A stretch of 64,000 nucleotides of DNA from Streptomyces sp. C10-9-1. Its GTDB lineage: Bacteria > Actinomycetota > Actinomycetes > Streptomycetales > Streptomycetaceae. The stretch is taken from positions 62,001-126,000 of the forward strand of contig NZ_JANHKP010000005.1 in NCBI RefSeq assembly GCF_024497955.1. Reading direction: 5' to 3'. Numbering within the stretch: the first letter of the stretch is position 1; each line of letters opens with the position of its first letter. Below, piece after piece: positions 1 through 7,880 of this stretch. A program made the translations under genes and the position numbers. Below the pieces are notes generated by a model. The model saw only the letters and a list, made by a program, of their open reading frames with translations. It ran no database searches and was not told the origin of the DNA.

Positions 1-742
1 CGTGCCGGGCGACCAGGCCGGTCAGCGCCTGCGCCCAGCGGTCGGCCCCGCGCGGCAGCACGCTCGCCACCGGGGAGCCGTTTCCCTCGCTGCGACCGTC
101 GGCGAGCGCGGGGCCACCGGGCCGCACGGTGAACCCCGCCGTCTCCTGCCGCGGCGGGGACGACAGGAGGTCGTCGGGGTAGGCGCGCAGGCGCTGCGAG
201 ACGGACTCCTGCGGCACGTCCGATGCGTCGAGCGTCATGGCGTCGCCGCGGCCCGTGATCTCACGCCAGCCCGCCGCGGTCGCGGCCCGGGCGGGCCGGT
301 AGGAGAAGCGGATCTCCTCAGCGCGCGGAATCGGCGCCGTCAGCGTGCAGCTCACGCGCAGGGTCGTCAGCCCGGCCTGGCCCGCCTGCTCCCGGGCCCG
401 GGCCGCCTCGGCCGTGACCGTGGCGCGGTCGCCCGCGACGACGAGGCGGGCGCCGTGGGCCGCGGCCTCGCACCGGATACGTGCCCACGCCGTCAGCTCG
501 GATTCCGTCAGCCGGTCGTCGCCGTCGGTGTCGATCCGGGCCCGCTCCTGCGCTGCGGGGATCTCGGCGAGGTCCTCCACGTGGTCCACGCCCAGCCGGC
601 CGGGTGAGACCACCAGCCCGTCGTACTGGCTCACCGTGAAGTTGCCGAGCGGGTGGGCCTGCGCGGTCTGGGCGGGGAGCAGTGCGAGCACGGCCCCGGC
701 CAGGAGCGCGCCGACAGCGTTCGCGACGGCGCGCGGCGTCAC
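1..742 (-). CDS. NicO-family nickel/cobalt permease, N-terminal part (truncated by window edge)
   Basis: Reads off the left edge, so only about 247 N-terminal codons are present. A short hydrophobic signal segment is followed by AHPLGNFTVSQYDG, the hallmark of the periplasmic-type N-terminal domain that precedes the six-helix NicO/HupE-like nickel-cobalt permease in actinomycetes. A stretch DTDGDDRL (about residue 70) looks like an EF-hand-like acidic loop. The transmembrane permease part would lie outside the window, so the transport role rests on the N-terminal domain. The GTG start overlaps the TGA of the upstream TPR gene (GTGA), implying translational coupling and one operon with the TPR and DUF4331 genes. 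A nickel role would fit the hydrogenase maturation genes at the other end of the window, but that link is inference. Confidence 0.75.
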   Translation of the reverse strand, partial: MTPRAVANAVGALLAGAVLALLPAQTAQAHPLGNFTVSQYDGLVVSPGRLGVDHVEDLAEIPAAQERARIDTDGDDRLTESELTAWARIRCEAAAHGARLVVAGDRATVTAEAARAREQAGQAGLTTLRVSCTLTAPIPRAEEIRFSYRPARAATAAGWREITGRGDAMTLDASDVPQESVSQRLRAYPDDLLSSPPRQETAGFTVRPGGPALADGRSEGNGSPVASVLPRGADRWAQALTGLVARH

Positions 743-2130
743 CGGGCGCTCCCCTCGCCCCGCCCCGCGGCCGCCAGGCTCTGGAGCACGGCCCTGGCCT
801 CGCGGGCCCCGGTGGGCGAGAAGCCCGGGTTCAGTTCCAGCGCGGCGCGCAGATGGCGCTCGGCGCTCTCGTCGTCGCCGAGAGCGTGCTCGATCATGCC
901 CCGGTGGAAGAGGAACGGTGCATGGCGGTAGCCGGGCGAGGTGGCCGTCGCCTGCCGCGCGTGGCGCAGTGCCTCCTTGTCCCGCCCGTTGGCGTGCAGG
1001 GCCCAGGCGAGCGCGTCGGCGGTGTGGACGGTCCGGCGGCGTTCCCACTCGGCACGTGCCGAGGCCAGTGCCTGGCGGGGGTCGCCGTGGTCGGCGGCGA
1101 CCAGGGCCGCTTCCAGGTCGGTGGAGACACCGCCCGCGGAGGCCAGGCGCAGCCAGGTCCCGGCCAGGGCGTACTGCTGCCGGGCCTCGGTGTGCCGCCC
1201 GGCCGCCTCGTGGAGTTCGCCCAGGGCTGCCAGCCGTTCCGGGAGCGGCTGCCGGCGTACGGCCTCCCCGAGGTCCGCGAGCGCCCGCCGCGTGTCGCCC
1301 TGTGCGGCACGGGTGCGTCCGCGGCCTTCAAGGGCCGGCAGATGCCCGGGATCGGCCCGCAGGGCGTCCTCGAAATGGCCGAGGGCCCGGTCGTACCGGC
1401 CCTGGTCCCAGGCGAGCCAGCCGAGCGCGGTGGCGGCGTACGCCCGCTCCGACGCTCCCGTGGCCGAGTCCTGCACCCGCCTGAGCAGGCGCTCGGCTCC
1501 CGCCGTGTCGCCGCGCAGCTCCAGCAGGTACGCGTACCGGGTGAAGACCGGCAGGCCGGGGCGTCGGCGGTCGGCGAGTCGCACGGCCTGCCACGCCTCC
1601 TCGTAGCGGCCGAGTTCCACGAGGGCGTCGACCCGGCCGGCCAGCGCCTGCTCGCTGTAGGGGTTCACCCGCAGGGCGTGGTCGGCGTGTCCGAGTGCGG
1701 CGGTGAAGTCGTGTCGGGCCGCGGCCAGCAGTGCCCGCCCGGCGAGGGCGGCGTCGTTCCCGGCTGCGGGACGCAGCTCCAGCGACCGGGCGAAGGCCGC
1801 TTCGGCCTTGGGATAGAGGGCCGCGTCGCCGCTGGTCCGCGCCTGTTCGACATAGGCGGTGCCGAGGGCCGCCCAGCCGGTGGCGTCCTTCGGCTGGGCC
1901 TTCAGGTGCTGCTGCAGGGCCGCGGTGCCCCGGGCGAGGTCGTCGGCGGTCGACCGGGAGAGCGGGACGCCGGCGGCGAGCGCGGGGGCGGGCTGCCCGG
2001 GGCCGGGCTCCGCTCCGCCCGCCACGGTGGCGGCGGCGGTGGCCGCCAGGGCGGCGGCTGCCACGGCGGCCGTCCGCAGACGCAGGCCTTTCCCCCGCAC
2101 TCGCGCGAGCATCGGCTTGGGTCGGGGCAT
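739..2130 (-). CDS. Secreted/exported tetratricopeptide-repeat protein
   Basis: 463 residues. A basic N-terminus and an Ala-rich hydrophobic stretch (about residues 18-40) look like a signal peptide. The rest is a series of TPR helices, for example GWAALGTAYVEQA, NPYSEQALAGRVDALVELGRYEEAW and YDRALGHFEDALRADPGHLPALEGRG (quoted as separate short segments), ending in a canonical TPR near residue 440. TPRs mediate protein-protein contacts; no catalytic domain is visible. The ATG at 2130 was chosen over an upstream in-frame extension because it has AGGAAG 10 bases upstream and starts the signal peptide. It lies between a DUF4331 gene and the NicO gene, overlapping the latter by 4 bases, so it probably scaffolds or assists that exported system. 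Confidence 0.8.
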   Translation of the reverse strand: MPRPKPMLARVRGKGLRLRTAAVAAAALAATAAATVAGGAEPGPGQPAPALAAGVPLSRSTADDLARGTAALQQHLKAQPKDATGWAALGTAYVEQARTSGDAALYPKAEAAFARSLELRPAAGNDAALAGRALLAAARHDFTAALGHADHALRVNPYSEQALAGRVDALVELGRYEEAWQAVRLADRRRPGLPVFTRYAYLLELRGDTAGAERLLRRVQDSATGASERAYAATALGWLAWDQGRYDRALGHFEDALRADPGHLPALEGRGRTRAAQGDTRRALADLGEAVRRQPLPERLAALGELHEAAGRHTEARQQYALAGTWLRLASAGGVSTDLEAALVAADHGDPRQALASARAEWERRRTVHTADALAWALHANGRDKEALRHARQATATSPGYRHAPFLFHRGMIEHALGDDESAERHLRAALELNPGFSPTGAREARAVLQSLAAAGRGEGSAR

Positions 2131-2226
2131 GTGTGTCAACTTCCTCGGTCCTGTCGAGAAGGGGCGGCTTGACGCCTGTCGTTCGCGGGTGGCGGGACGA
2201 CGCGGACGCGCCGGTCGCGGTTCGGG

Positions 2227-2272
2227 GCCGCGGGCCCGGGGTGAGCCGGCCGGCTCACCCCGGGCCCGCGGC
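2227..2272. terminator. 46-bp perfect palindrome downstream of the DUF4331 gene
   Basis: Two 23-base arms (2227-2249 and 2250-2272) are exact reverse complements with no spacer; the centre is TGAGCCGGCCGGCTCA. It begins 6 bases after the DUF4331 stop codon. As RNA it would form a very stable GC hairpin, so a terminator or an attenuator limiting read-through from DUF4331 into the TPR-NicO genes is likely. No T-run follows, as is usual in actinomycetes. Confidence 0.75.
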
Positions 2273-2278
2273 GTCGGG

Positions 2279-3817
2279 TCAGCCGAGCCAGGACCGGCGG
2301 GCGGGGCGGCGGCGGGCACGCAGCCAGAGGGCTCCCACGGCGACGAGGAGCACGGCGCCCGCGCCGGAGACGGCCGGCACGGTGTACTGGCCCCACGAGC
2401 CGGAGAGGCGTGAGGCTCCTCCGTCGAGGGCGGTGGCGCTCTTGCTCTGCGCGTCGGCGGCGGCCCGGGTGTCCGAGCCGGAGGCGGGCAGCGCGACGTA
2501 GGGGAAGGTGTGGCCGAACTCCTTGTCGTTGGTGTCGACCGCGTCGCCCAGGTCGTTCTGGGATCCGACCAGTTCGCCCTCGACGACCTGCAGGGCGATG
2601 TCGAGGACGTCGTCGGTGAGACGGCGCCCGTTGGGGAATCCGGCGTTGTCCCCCTCCAGTACGCCCAGGCGCTTCGGCTCGGCCACCGGCTTGACGGAGG
2701 TGTTCAGCCGCAGCATCTCCGAGGGTGTCCCGCCGGCGGGCTGGTTGAGGCCCTCGACGCCGGTGAGGAACACCGACACGAGGTCCTGGCGCGGCTCGGC
2801 CGGCGCCTCGATCTCGTAGAGGGCTTCGATGAGCTTCGGCAGCTCCGGTTCGGTGACGTTCTTCAGGAAGTCGCCGTCGTCCACGGGTGACGAGGCGTTG
2901 AACCTGTCCTTGTCCTTGACCGGGTTGACCACTTCGTTGACCAGTGGCATGCCCAGCCGCGACACCTGCGTCCAGTGGCCGCTCGCGCCGCGGCGCTCCG
3001 TGGTCGAGTAGATGCCGATGACCGGCTGCTTCTCGGACTCGCGCAGGAAGACGCTCGGGACCTGCAGGGCGATGGAGTTGACGTTGTAGCCCCTGAGGCT
3101 GTCGTTGCCGACCTCCGACAGGTCGCCGCCGTAGAGCAGGTCGAAGACGCGCAGGTCGAGGAAGAACGGGTCGTCCGCCTGGCCCGCGAAGGACTTCAGC
3201 CCGCCCGCGACCTCGTGGACGGCCTGGTCCCGCAGCTTCTGGTAGTCGGGCATGGACGCCTTGCCGACGTTGGCCGGCGCGGTCGGCAGGTTCCGGGCGA
3301 GCCGGTGCGAGGAGACGGCCTTGCCGTGCTTCAGCCGCACGAGCTCGATGTCGTAGGTCTGGGTGAAGTTCAGGTCCGGGTCGTCCAGGCTGTCCACCAC
3401 GCCCGTGTTGTGCAGGAAGGTGTGCTCGTTCTTGCGGTGGTCGGTGAAGGTGAACCGGTAGAGCAGGTCGTCGCGTGCGTCCCCGTCGCTGTCGACGTGG
3501 ATGGTGTAGCGCGCGTCGCTGGCGAACGGGAAGAAGTTCGGTCCTCCCGCGGGTTCCTGGAAGGGCAGCCAGTTCGCCACGATCGTCGTCGTGTCGGGGT
3601 GATCGGGGCTGACGAAGGCATACACGTCCGTGTTGTCGAGCTGCGGCAGCCCCGAGATCAGGGGGGCCTCCCGGTGGCTGGATGCCGTCGCGGTGCGCGG
3701 CTCGAGCGCCGCGGCGCCCACGGCCGAGAGCCCCGCTGCGGCCAGTGCCCCGCAGGTGAACAGAGCCATGCTCCGGCGTGCTGGTCGGGGCCGGCTGCCC
3801 CACGTCTTCGGCGTCAT
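2279..3817 (-). CDS. DUF4331 domain-containing exported protein
   Basis: 512 residues. The N-terminus (basic residues, then SMALFTCGALAAAGLSAVGA) is a signal sequence. The start of the mature part, SSHREAPLISGLPQLDNTDVYAF, contains the SHREAP...DNTDVY signature of DUF4331. A single C-terminal hydrophobic helix (AVLLVAVGALWL) followed by an Arg-rich tail suggests membrane anchoring with the bulk outside. The family is conserved in actinomycetes; its biochemical role is unknown to me. ATG at 3817 has AAGGAC 8 bases upstream; a GTG one codon earlier (3820) is an alternative. First gene of the DUF4331-TPR-NicO group on this strand. Confidence 0.85.
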   Translation of the reverse strand: MTPKTWGSRPRPARRSMALFTCGALAAAGLSAVGAAALEPRTATASSHREAPLISGLPQLDNTDVYAFVSPDHPDTTTIVANWLPFQEPAGGPNFFPFASDARYTIHVDSDGDARDDLLYRFTFTDHRKNEHTFLHNTGVVDSLDDPDLNFTQTYDIELVRLKHGKAVSSHRLARNLPTAPANVGKASMPDYQKLRDQAVHEVAGGLKSFAGQADDPFFLDLRVFDLLYGGDLSEVGNDSLRGYNVNSIALQVPSVFLRESEKQPVIGIYSTTERRGASGHWTQVSRLGMPLVNEVVNPVKDKDRFNASSPVDDGDFLKNVTEPELPKLIEALYEIEAPAEPRQDLVSVFLTGVEGLNQPAGGTPSEMLRLNTSVKPVAEPKRLGVLEGDNAGFPNGRRLTDDVLDIALQVVEGELVGSQNDLGDAVDTNDKEFGHTFPYVALPASGSDTRAAADAQSKSATALDGGASRLSGSWGQYTVPAVSGAGAVLLVAVGALWLRARRRPARRSWLG

Positions 3818-3820
3818 CAC

Positions 3821-4167
3821 GTTCGTCCTTCGTCCGACTTCCGGTCCGGTCCGGTTGTCCGACTAGTACGTGCGCCGGGGCGGTTTTGTTTGGTCTTGAT
3901 CGCTGCGAATTTCGGCGGGGCGGTTTCCCGGGCGGGCGCGCGGACCGCGCGCGGGGAGACCGCCGGGCAAGGGTCCGCGCAGGTGGGGAGGGACGTGCAG
4001 GGGTGGGCGGGGGTGGGCCGGCGGCCCCGGCATTCCCGTGGCGTGCGGGCGGTGAACCGCCGCCCGCCGCGGCGGGCCGGACGGGCGACCGGGGGCAGCG
4101 GCCCGCGGGGCGGGCCCGGCGCGTGGAGCGGGCCCCGCCACCGTGTCCGGGTCCGGTCCGCCGGCGC
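3821..4167. other. Gene-free stretch of about 350 bp
   Basis: Lies between the DUF4331 start and the 3' end of the GntR gene. It must hold the DUF4331 promoter; an AT-richer segment near 3870-3920 (GGTTTTGTTTGGTCTTGATC on the plus strand) stands out against the surrounding GC-rich DNA, with TACTAG at about 3861-3866 a possible -10-like element. I could not assign boxes with confidence, and no coding region is convincing. Confidence 0.4.
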
Positions 4168-4524
4168 TCACCGCTCCTGGCAGGTGCGCAGCAGGGCGAG
4201 CAGTTCCTCGTCGCCCAGCCCGAGCGCCCGTGCGTCGGCCACCAGGCTGCGTACCCGGGCGACCAGGTCGGCGCGGGCGGGCCCGGCCCCGGCGGTGACC
4301 ACGGCTCCGCGGCCCCGCCGCAGTTCGATCAGGCCCTCCTCGGACAGCTTCCGGTAGCCGCGCAGGACGGTGTGGACGTTGACACCGAGCGAGGCGGCCA
4401 GTTGCCGGGCCCCGGGCAGCCGGTCGCCCGGCGCCGCGCGGCCGTCGGCGATCGCGCCCCGTACCGCGGCCGCGACCTGGTCGCCCAGCGGGACCGGCGA
4501 AGCGGTGTCGACCCTGACCAGCAC
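4168..4524 (-). CDS. GntR-family regulator, YtrA subfamily
   Basis: 118 residues. It has an N-terminal winged helix (SPVPLGDQVAAAVRGAIADG, then LPGARQLAASLGVNVHTVLR with recognition helix, then GLIELRRGRG wing) and only a short two-helix C-terminal tail (DLVARVRSLVADARALGLGDEELLALL). This short architecture is typical of the YtrA subfamily, which usually controls adjacent membrane or transport genes. The GTG start lies 2 bases after the stop of the DUF1648 gene, so the two are one operon. The 23-bp palindrome upstream of the operon is its probable operator (autoregulation). Confidence 0.85.
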   Translation of the reverse strand: MLVRVDTASPVPLGDQVAAAVRGAIADGRAAPGDRLPGARQLAASLGVNVHTVLRGYRKLSEEGLIELRRGRGAVVTAGAGPARADLVARVRSLVADARALGLGDEELLALLRTCQER

Positions 4525-4526
4525 GG

Positions 4527-5480
4527 TCAGCCCTCCGTTCCCCGGCGCGAGATCAGCGCGTTGAGCAGGGCCGCCGCGCTGCGGGAGTCCTCGACGGTCA
4601 CCACGAACTCCTTGCCGGTGCGCAGCCGCAGCGAGAGCGCCCGCCCCGCGTACAGCACCAGCCCCCGGGAACCGGGACGGACCCGGTAGCCCCATCCGCC
4701 GAACTCGGCGAACGGCGCCACCTCGCGGCTGCCCGCGGTCTCGATCTGCTCCAGGGGGATCCTCTTGCGGAACCAGGGCAGCCCGAACCAGACGAGGCTG
4801 AGCCCCCGGTCGTCGACGACGACGCGTACCAGCGTGGACGCCGCCGCGACCACGGCGACCGACGACAGGACCGCCGCGGGCAGCCACTGCGACAGCGCGG
4901 ACAGCGCGGCGGACGCCACGAGCAGGGCCGCGGCGAGCCAGACCGCGGACCGCGCCCCGGCCGCGCGGCTCCACACCGCCCGCTCCCCCGCGGCGAGTTC
5001 CAGCGGTGCCTCCGCCGCGGCGGCCTCGGGCCCTGCCTCGGGATCCGGACCGAGCAGCCACCCCGCCACCGTTGCGGACAGGACGCCGGCGAGGGCCATG
5101 ACCGGCAGCATCAGCGGGTCGAACCGGGCACCGGACGCATCGGCGAGGTCCGTGTTGGCCAGCGGCACGGCCGCCAGCGCCCAGCCGAGGACGCCCGGCA
5201 CTCCGGCGACGGCCGCGACCGTCGCGCGCGGCAGCCCGCCCCGGCGCGAGCCCGCCCACAGCACGGCCCCGACCAGCGCGCCGACCCCCAGCAGAACACC
5301 GAGGACCACCCAGGGCCACCGGGCATGGGCCGTGAACCCGTCGGGGCCCGCCCCGGAGAAGTGCGTCGCCATCGGGTCGGGCAACCGGTCGCGCACGGCG
5401 GCGAACACCGCCAGCGCGAGAACCGCAGCCGATCCGTGGGCCGCCAGCACCAGACCGATGCCCCGCCACCGTCTCCCCAT
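4527..5480 (-). CDS. DUF1648-domain membrane protein
   Basis: 317 residues, polytopic. An N-terminal helix precedes the DUF1648 signature RDRLPDPMATHFSGAGPDGF (residues about 27-46), followed by several hydrophobic helices up to about residue 205 and a C-terminal PH-like soluble part (WFRKRIPLEQIETAGSREV). DUF1648 proteins often accompany YtrA-type GntR regulators, as here. Start ATG 5480 is preceded by GAGGGGA at good spacing; an upstream in-frame extension begins inside the operator and is rejected. Molecular function unknown. Confidence 0.8.
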   Translation of the reverse strand: MGRRWRGIGLVLAAHGSAAVLALAVFAAVRDRLPDPMATHFSGAGPDGFTAHARWPWVVLGVLLGVGALVGAVLWAGSRRGGLPRATVAAVAGVPGVLGWALAAVPLANTDLADASGARFDPLMLPVMALAGVLSATVAGWLLGPDPEAGPEAAAAEAPLELAAGERAVWSRAAGARSAVWLAAALLVASAALSALSQWLPAAVLSSVAVVAAASTLVRVVVDDRGLSLVWFGLPWFRKRIPLEQIETAGSREVAPFAEFGGWGYRVRPGSRGLVLYAGRALSLRLRTGKEFVVTVEDSRSAAALLNALISRRGTEG

Positions 5481-5520
5481 TCCCGTCCCCTCTCGCGAGC
5501 AGCTCCCGATCTCACGACGA

Positions 5521-5543
5521 TTGTTCGCATTGAATGCAAACAA
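5521..5543. promoter_or_regulatory. 23-bp inverted repeat, probable GntR operator
   Basis: Left arm TTGTTCGCATT (5521-5531), one-base centre G, right arm AATGCAAACAA (5533-5543); 10 of 11 positions pair. It lies 40 bases upstream of the DUF1648 start, within an AT-rich island, and shortly after the end of the TetR gene. The position and symmetry fit autoregulation of the DUF1648-GntR operon. Confidence 0.7.
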
Positions 5544-5567
5544 GTCAAGCGATCAGGACCACCGGCC

Positions 5568-6179
5568 TCAGCGGCACTCCGCGGCGGGGGCCTGCGGCCG
5601 GCGGAGCCCCTGGAGGAGCAGCTCGACCAGTCGGCGGGGGTCGTAGCGGGAGTCGCCGTCCCGCCCGATGCAGAGGTTCCCGATGCCGCGCATCAGCTCG
5701 TAGGGCTGCACACCCGGCCTGATCTCCCCGGCGTCGACCGCGGCATCGAGCAGCCGGGCGCAGACCGGCATCAGGCGGTCGAGGAAGTGGGTGTGCAGTG
5801 CGGCGAAACGGTCGCTGTCGGACTGGAGGGCGTCGGCGAGCCCGTGCTTGGTGACGAGGAAGTCGACGAAGAGGTCGACCCATCCGCGCAGCGCCTCGAA
5901 CGGGGAGCCGGAGGAGGCGAGCAGGTCCGGCCCGGCCTCTGCGCACGCCTCGATCTGGTGGTGGTAGACGGCCGTGACGAGGTCCGCCCGGGTCGGGTAG
6001 TGGCGGTAGATCGTGGCCATGCCGACGCCGGCCCGGGCCGCGATCCGGCGGATGGGCGCGTCGACGCCGTGGGTGACGAACACCTCCGCGGCAGCGGCGA
6101 GCACCGTCTGCTGGTTGCGCCGCGCATCGGCCCGCCTGCCCCGGGGCCGCTCGTCTCCGGTGTTGCCCTCAAGGGACAC
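5568..6179 (-). CDS. TetR/AcrR-family transcriptional regulator
   Basis: 203 residues. N-terminal DNA-binding domain: ARRNQQTVLAAAAEVFVTHG, then APIRRIAARAGVGMATIYRHY with the TetR recognition helix (VGMATIYRHYPTRADLV). The remaining helices form the ligand/dimer domain of a family often annotated as SbtR-like. GTG start at 6179 with AGGAG 6-7 bases upstream. It is divergent from the alpha/beta hydrolase gene at 6344, and the shared 160-bp region holds two operator-like direct repeats, so it probably represses itself and the hydrolase. Confidence 0.85.
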   Translation of the reverse strand: MSLEGNTGDERPRGRRADARRNQQTVLAAAAEVFVTHGVDAPIRRIAARAGVGMATIYRHYPTRADLVTAVYHHQIEACAEAGPDLLASSGSPFEALRGWVDLFVDFLVTKHGLADALQSDSDRFAALHTHFLDRLMPVCARLLDAAVDAGEIRPGVQPYELMRGIGNLCIGRDGDSRYDPRRLVELLLQGLRRPQAPAAECR

Positions 6180-6201
6180 CGCATGCTCCTTCCGATCGCC
6201 G

Positions 6202-6249
6202 TTGACTAAACGGAGCAGCGCTCCATATGGTTAAACGAAACACCGCTCC
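6202..6249. promoter_or_regulatory. Divergent promoter with two 18-bp operator-like direct repeats
   Basis: Repeat 1 (6207-6224) is TAAACGGAGCAGCGCTCC and repeat 2 (6232-6249) is TAAACGAAACACCGCTCC; 15 of 18 bases match and starts are 25 bp apart. A plus-strand promoter fits exactly: TTGACT (6202-6207), 18-base spacer, TATGGT (6226-6231). Repeat 1 fills the spacer and repeat 2 covers the expected transcription start, the layout expected for TetR repression of the hydrolase gene. Confidence 0.6.
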
Positions 6250-6343
6250 GCTTCAGGCTAGCCGAAGCCGGGCGATCCGGACCGCCGTGCCCGCCCCGCC
6301 CGAAGAACGGCGGAGGCGGAGGCCGAAGAAGGGACCACCCGCC

Positions 6344-7303
6344 ATGAGTGCCACCCCCCGTGCAACCGCCCCCCTCTCCCCGCCCCCGCCCGTCCTCTCC
6401 GTGGCCCCCGTGGTCCTGCCGTCCCCCGGCCGCGCCGTGGACCTGCAGGTACGGGTGTCCGCCCCGGTGTCAGGGGACGGCCTGCCGGTCATCCTCCTCT
6501 CGCACGGCCTCGGGTTCTCCAACCACCTCTCCTCCCTGAACGGCTACGCCCCGCTCGCCCAGCTCTGGGCGGCGCACGGTTTCGTCGTGATCCAGCCGAC
6601 CCACCTGGACTCAAGGACCCTGGGCCCCGCCTCCGGCACCCCCGGGGCACCCCCGCACTGGCGCTCGCGGGCCGAGGACATGACGCGGATCATCGACCGG
6701 CTCGACGCGGTCGAAGCCGCCGTCCCCGGGCTCGCCGGGCGCGTGGACCGCGGCCGGATCGCCGTGGCCGGGCACTCCATGGGCGGGCACACCGCGAGTC
6801 TGCTGCTGGGCGCCCGGCTCACCGACCCTCTCGACGGGACGGAGGTGGACCTGAGCGAACCGAGGATCACCGCGGGTGTGCTGCTCGCCGCGCCCGGAAG
6901 GGGCGGCGACGCGCTCACCGCGTTCACGGTGGAGAACTACGCGTTCTTCCTGACGACGGACTTCTCGACGATGACGACGCCGGCGCTGGTGGTCGCGGGC
7001 GACAAGGACGACTCCGCGTTCCTGACCGTCAGCGGGCCGGGCTGGCACGCCGACCCCTACACCCTCTCCCCGGGCCCCAAGTCCCTTCTCACCCTGTTCG
7101 GAGCGGAGCACGGACTGGGCGGGATCTCGGGATACGACGCGGCCGAGACGACGGACGAGGACCCCGGGCGGGTCTCCGCCGTCGCCCGGCTCACCCAGGC
7201 CTATCTGCGCAGCACGCTCCACCCCGGCGACTCCGCCTGGCATGCGGCGCAGGACGCCCTGGCGGCCGGGTCCGAGCCGCTCGGACGGGTCGAGTCCAAG
7301 TAG
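6344..7303 (+). CDS. Alpha/beta hydrolase (chlorophyllase/dienelactone-hydrolase-like)
   Basis: 319 residues. Key elements are the oxyanion strand VILLSHGLGFSNHL, the nucleophile elbow GHSMGGHTAS (Ser about residue 147), an acid after AGDKDDS and the catalytic His in GAEHGLGG. No signal peptide is evident; the N-terminus is a Pro-rich linker. Substrate unknown, probably an ester. ATG 6344 was chosen because it follows AAGGGA; a longer in-frame extension overlaps the promoter. Divergent from and probably controlled by the TetR gene at 5568-6179. Confidence 0.8.
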   Translation: MSATPRATAPLSPPPPVLSVAPVVLPSPGRAVDLQVRVSAPVSGDGLPVILLSHGLGFSNHLSSLNGYAPLAQLWAAHGFVVIQPTHLDSRTLGPASGTPGAPPHWRSRAEDMTRIIDRLDAVEAAVPGLAGRVDRGRIAVAGHSMGGHTASLLLGARLTDPLDGTEVDLSEPRITAGVLLAAPGRGGDALTAFTVENYAFFLTTDFSTMTTPALVVAGDKDDSAFLTVSGPGWHADPYTLSPGPKSLLTLFGAEHGLGGISGYDAAETTDEDPGRVSAVARLTQAYLRSTLHPGDSAWHAAQDALAAGSEPLGRVESK

Positions 7304-7339
7304 GGCCGAAGCCGGGCCGACCGGCGGCGGCCGGGGGCC

Positions 7340-7705
7340 TCAGGCCAGGTCGGTCAGGTCCTCGGCGAAGACCTGCGAGAGCGGCTGCGGCCCCACGTAC
7401 TGCTGGCAGTTGCACTGGTCGGCCTCGTAGCGCAGCGGCTTCTTGTTCTCGTCCCAGGCGGTCGGCACCTCGACCCGCTCGTGGCACCGGCCCTGCTTGT
7501 CGTGCTTCGCGAGATGGTGCGTGCATCCGCAGACGGGTTCGGGGGGCCTGCTCGCCGCCTCGACGGCCAGCCGCTCGTCCTTCGCCACCTCCAGCAACTG
7601 CATCTTGCGTTCGTGCCGGTTGCGCAGGGCGGTGCGCACGTTGTCGGCCGCCCAGGCGAAGCCCCCGGTCCAGAAAATGATCAGCAGCACCCACACCCAG
7701 TTCAC
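7340..7705 (-). CDS. Conserved small membrane protein with Cys/His cluster
   Basis: 121 residues. An N-terminal transmembrane helix (WVWVLLIIFWTGGFAWAA) precedes a short amphipathic helix and a Cys/His-rich domain: CGCTHHLAKHDKQGRCHE and, 30 residues on, QCNCQQYVGP. The Cys pairs and His residues suggest a metal (zinc) site. GTG start with AAGGGGGA upstream. It looks like a conserved actinomycete hypothetical protein; I do not know its function. It is convergent with the hydrolase gene (36-bp gap). Confidence 0.7.
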   Translation of the reverse strand: MNWVWVLLIIFWTGGFAWAADNVRTALRNRHERKMQLLEVAKDERLAVEAASRPPEPVCGCTHHLAKHDKQGRCHERVEVPTAWDENKKPLRYEADQCNCQQYVGPQPLSQVFAEDLTDLA

Positions 7706-7821
7706 CGGGTGTCCCCCTTCCGCTCGCTGCGCTTGCGCACCAGCTTAGACCGCGCCCCGCGGGGCGGGAGGGGGCCCGGGGGGAACGGCACCGGTCGCGC
7801 CGGGCGCCGGGCGGCTCCTGC

Positions 7822-7861
7822 GGTCCGCGGCCCGGCCCGGGGGACGGGCGGGCCGCGGACC
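7822..7861 (-). terminator. Hairpin after the GT39 gene
   Basis: 13-base arms GGTCCGCGGCCCG (7822-7834) and CGGGCCGCGGACC (7849-7861) with a 14-base loop, about 20 bases downstream of the glycosyltransferase stop on the minus strand. Confidence 0.7.
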
Positions 7862-7880
7862 CGGCAGGCGGGGGCCCGCC

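Noticed and set aside
2..2501. Long plus-strand frames opposite the NicO and TPR genes
   Set aside because: They are Arg/Pro/Gly-rich shadows without ribosome sites; the minus-strand frames show signal peptides, TPRs and gene overlaps.
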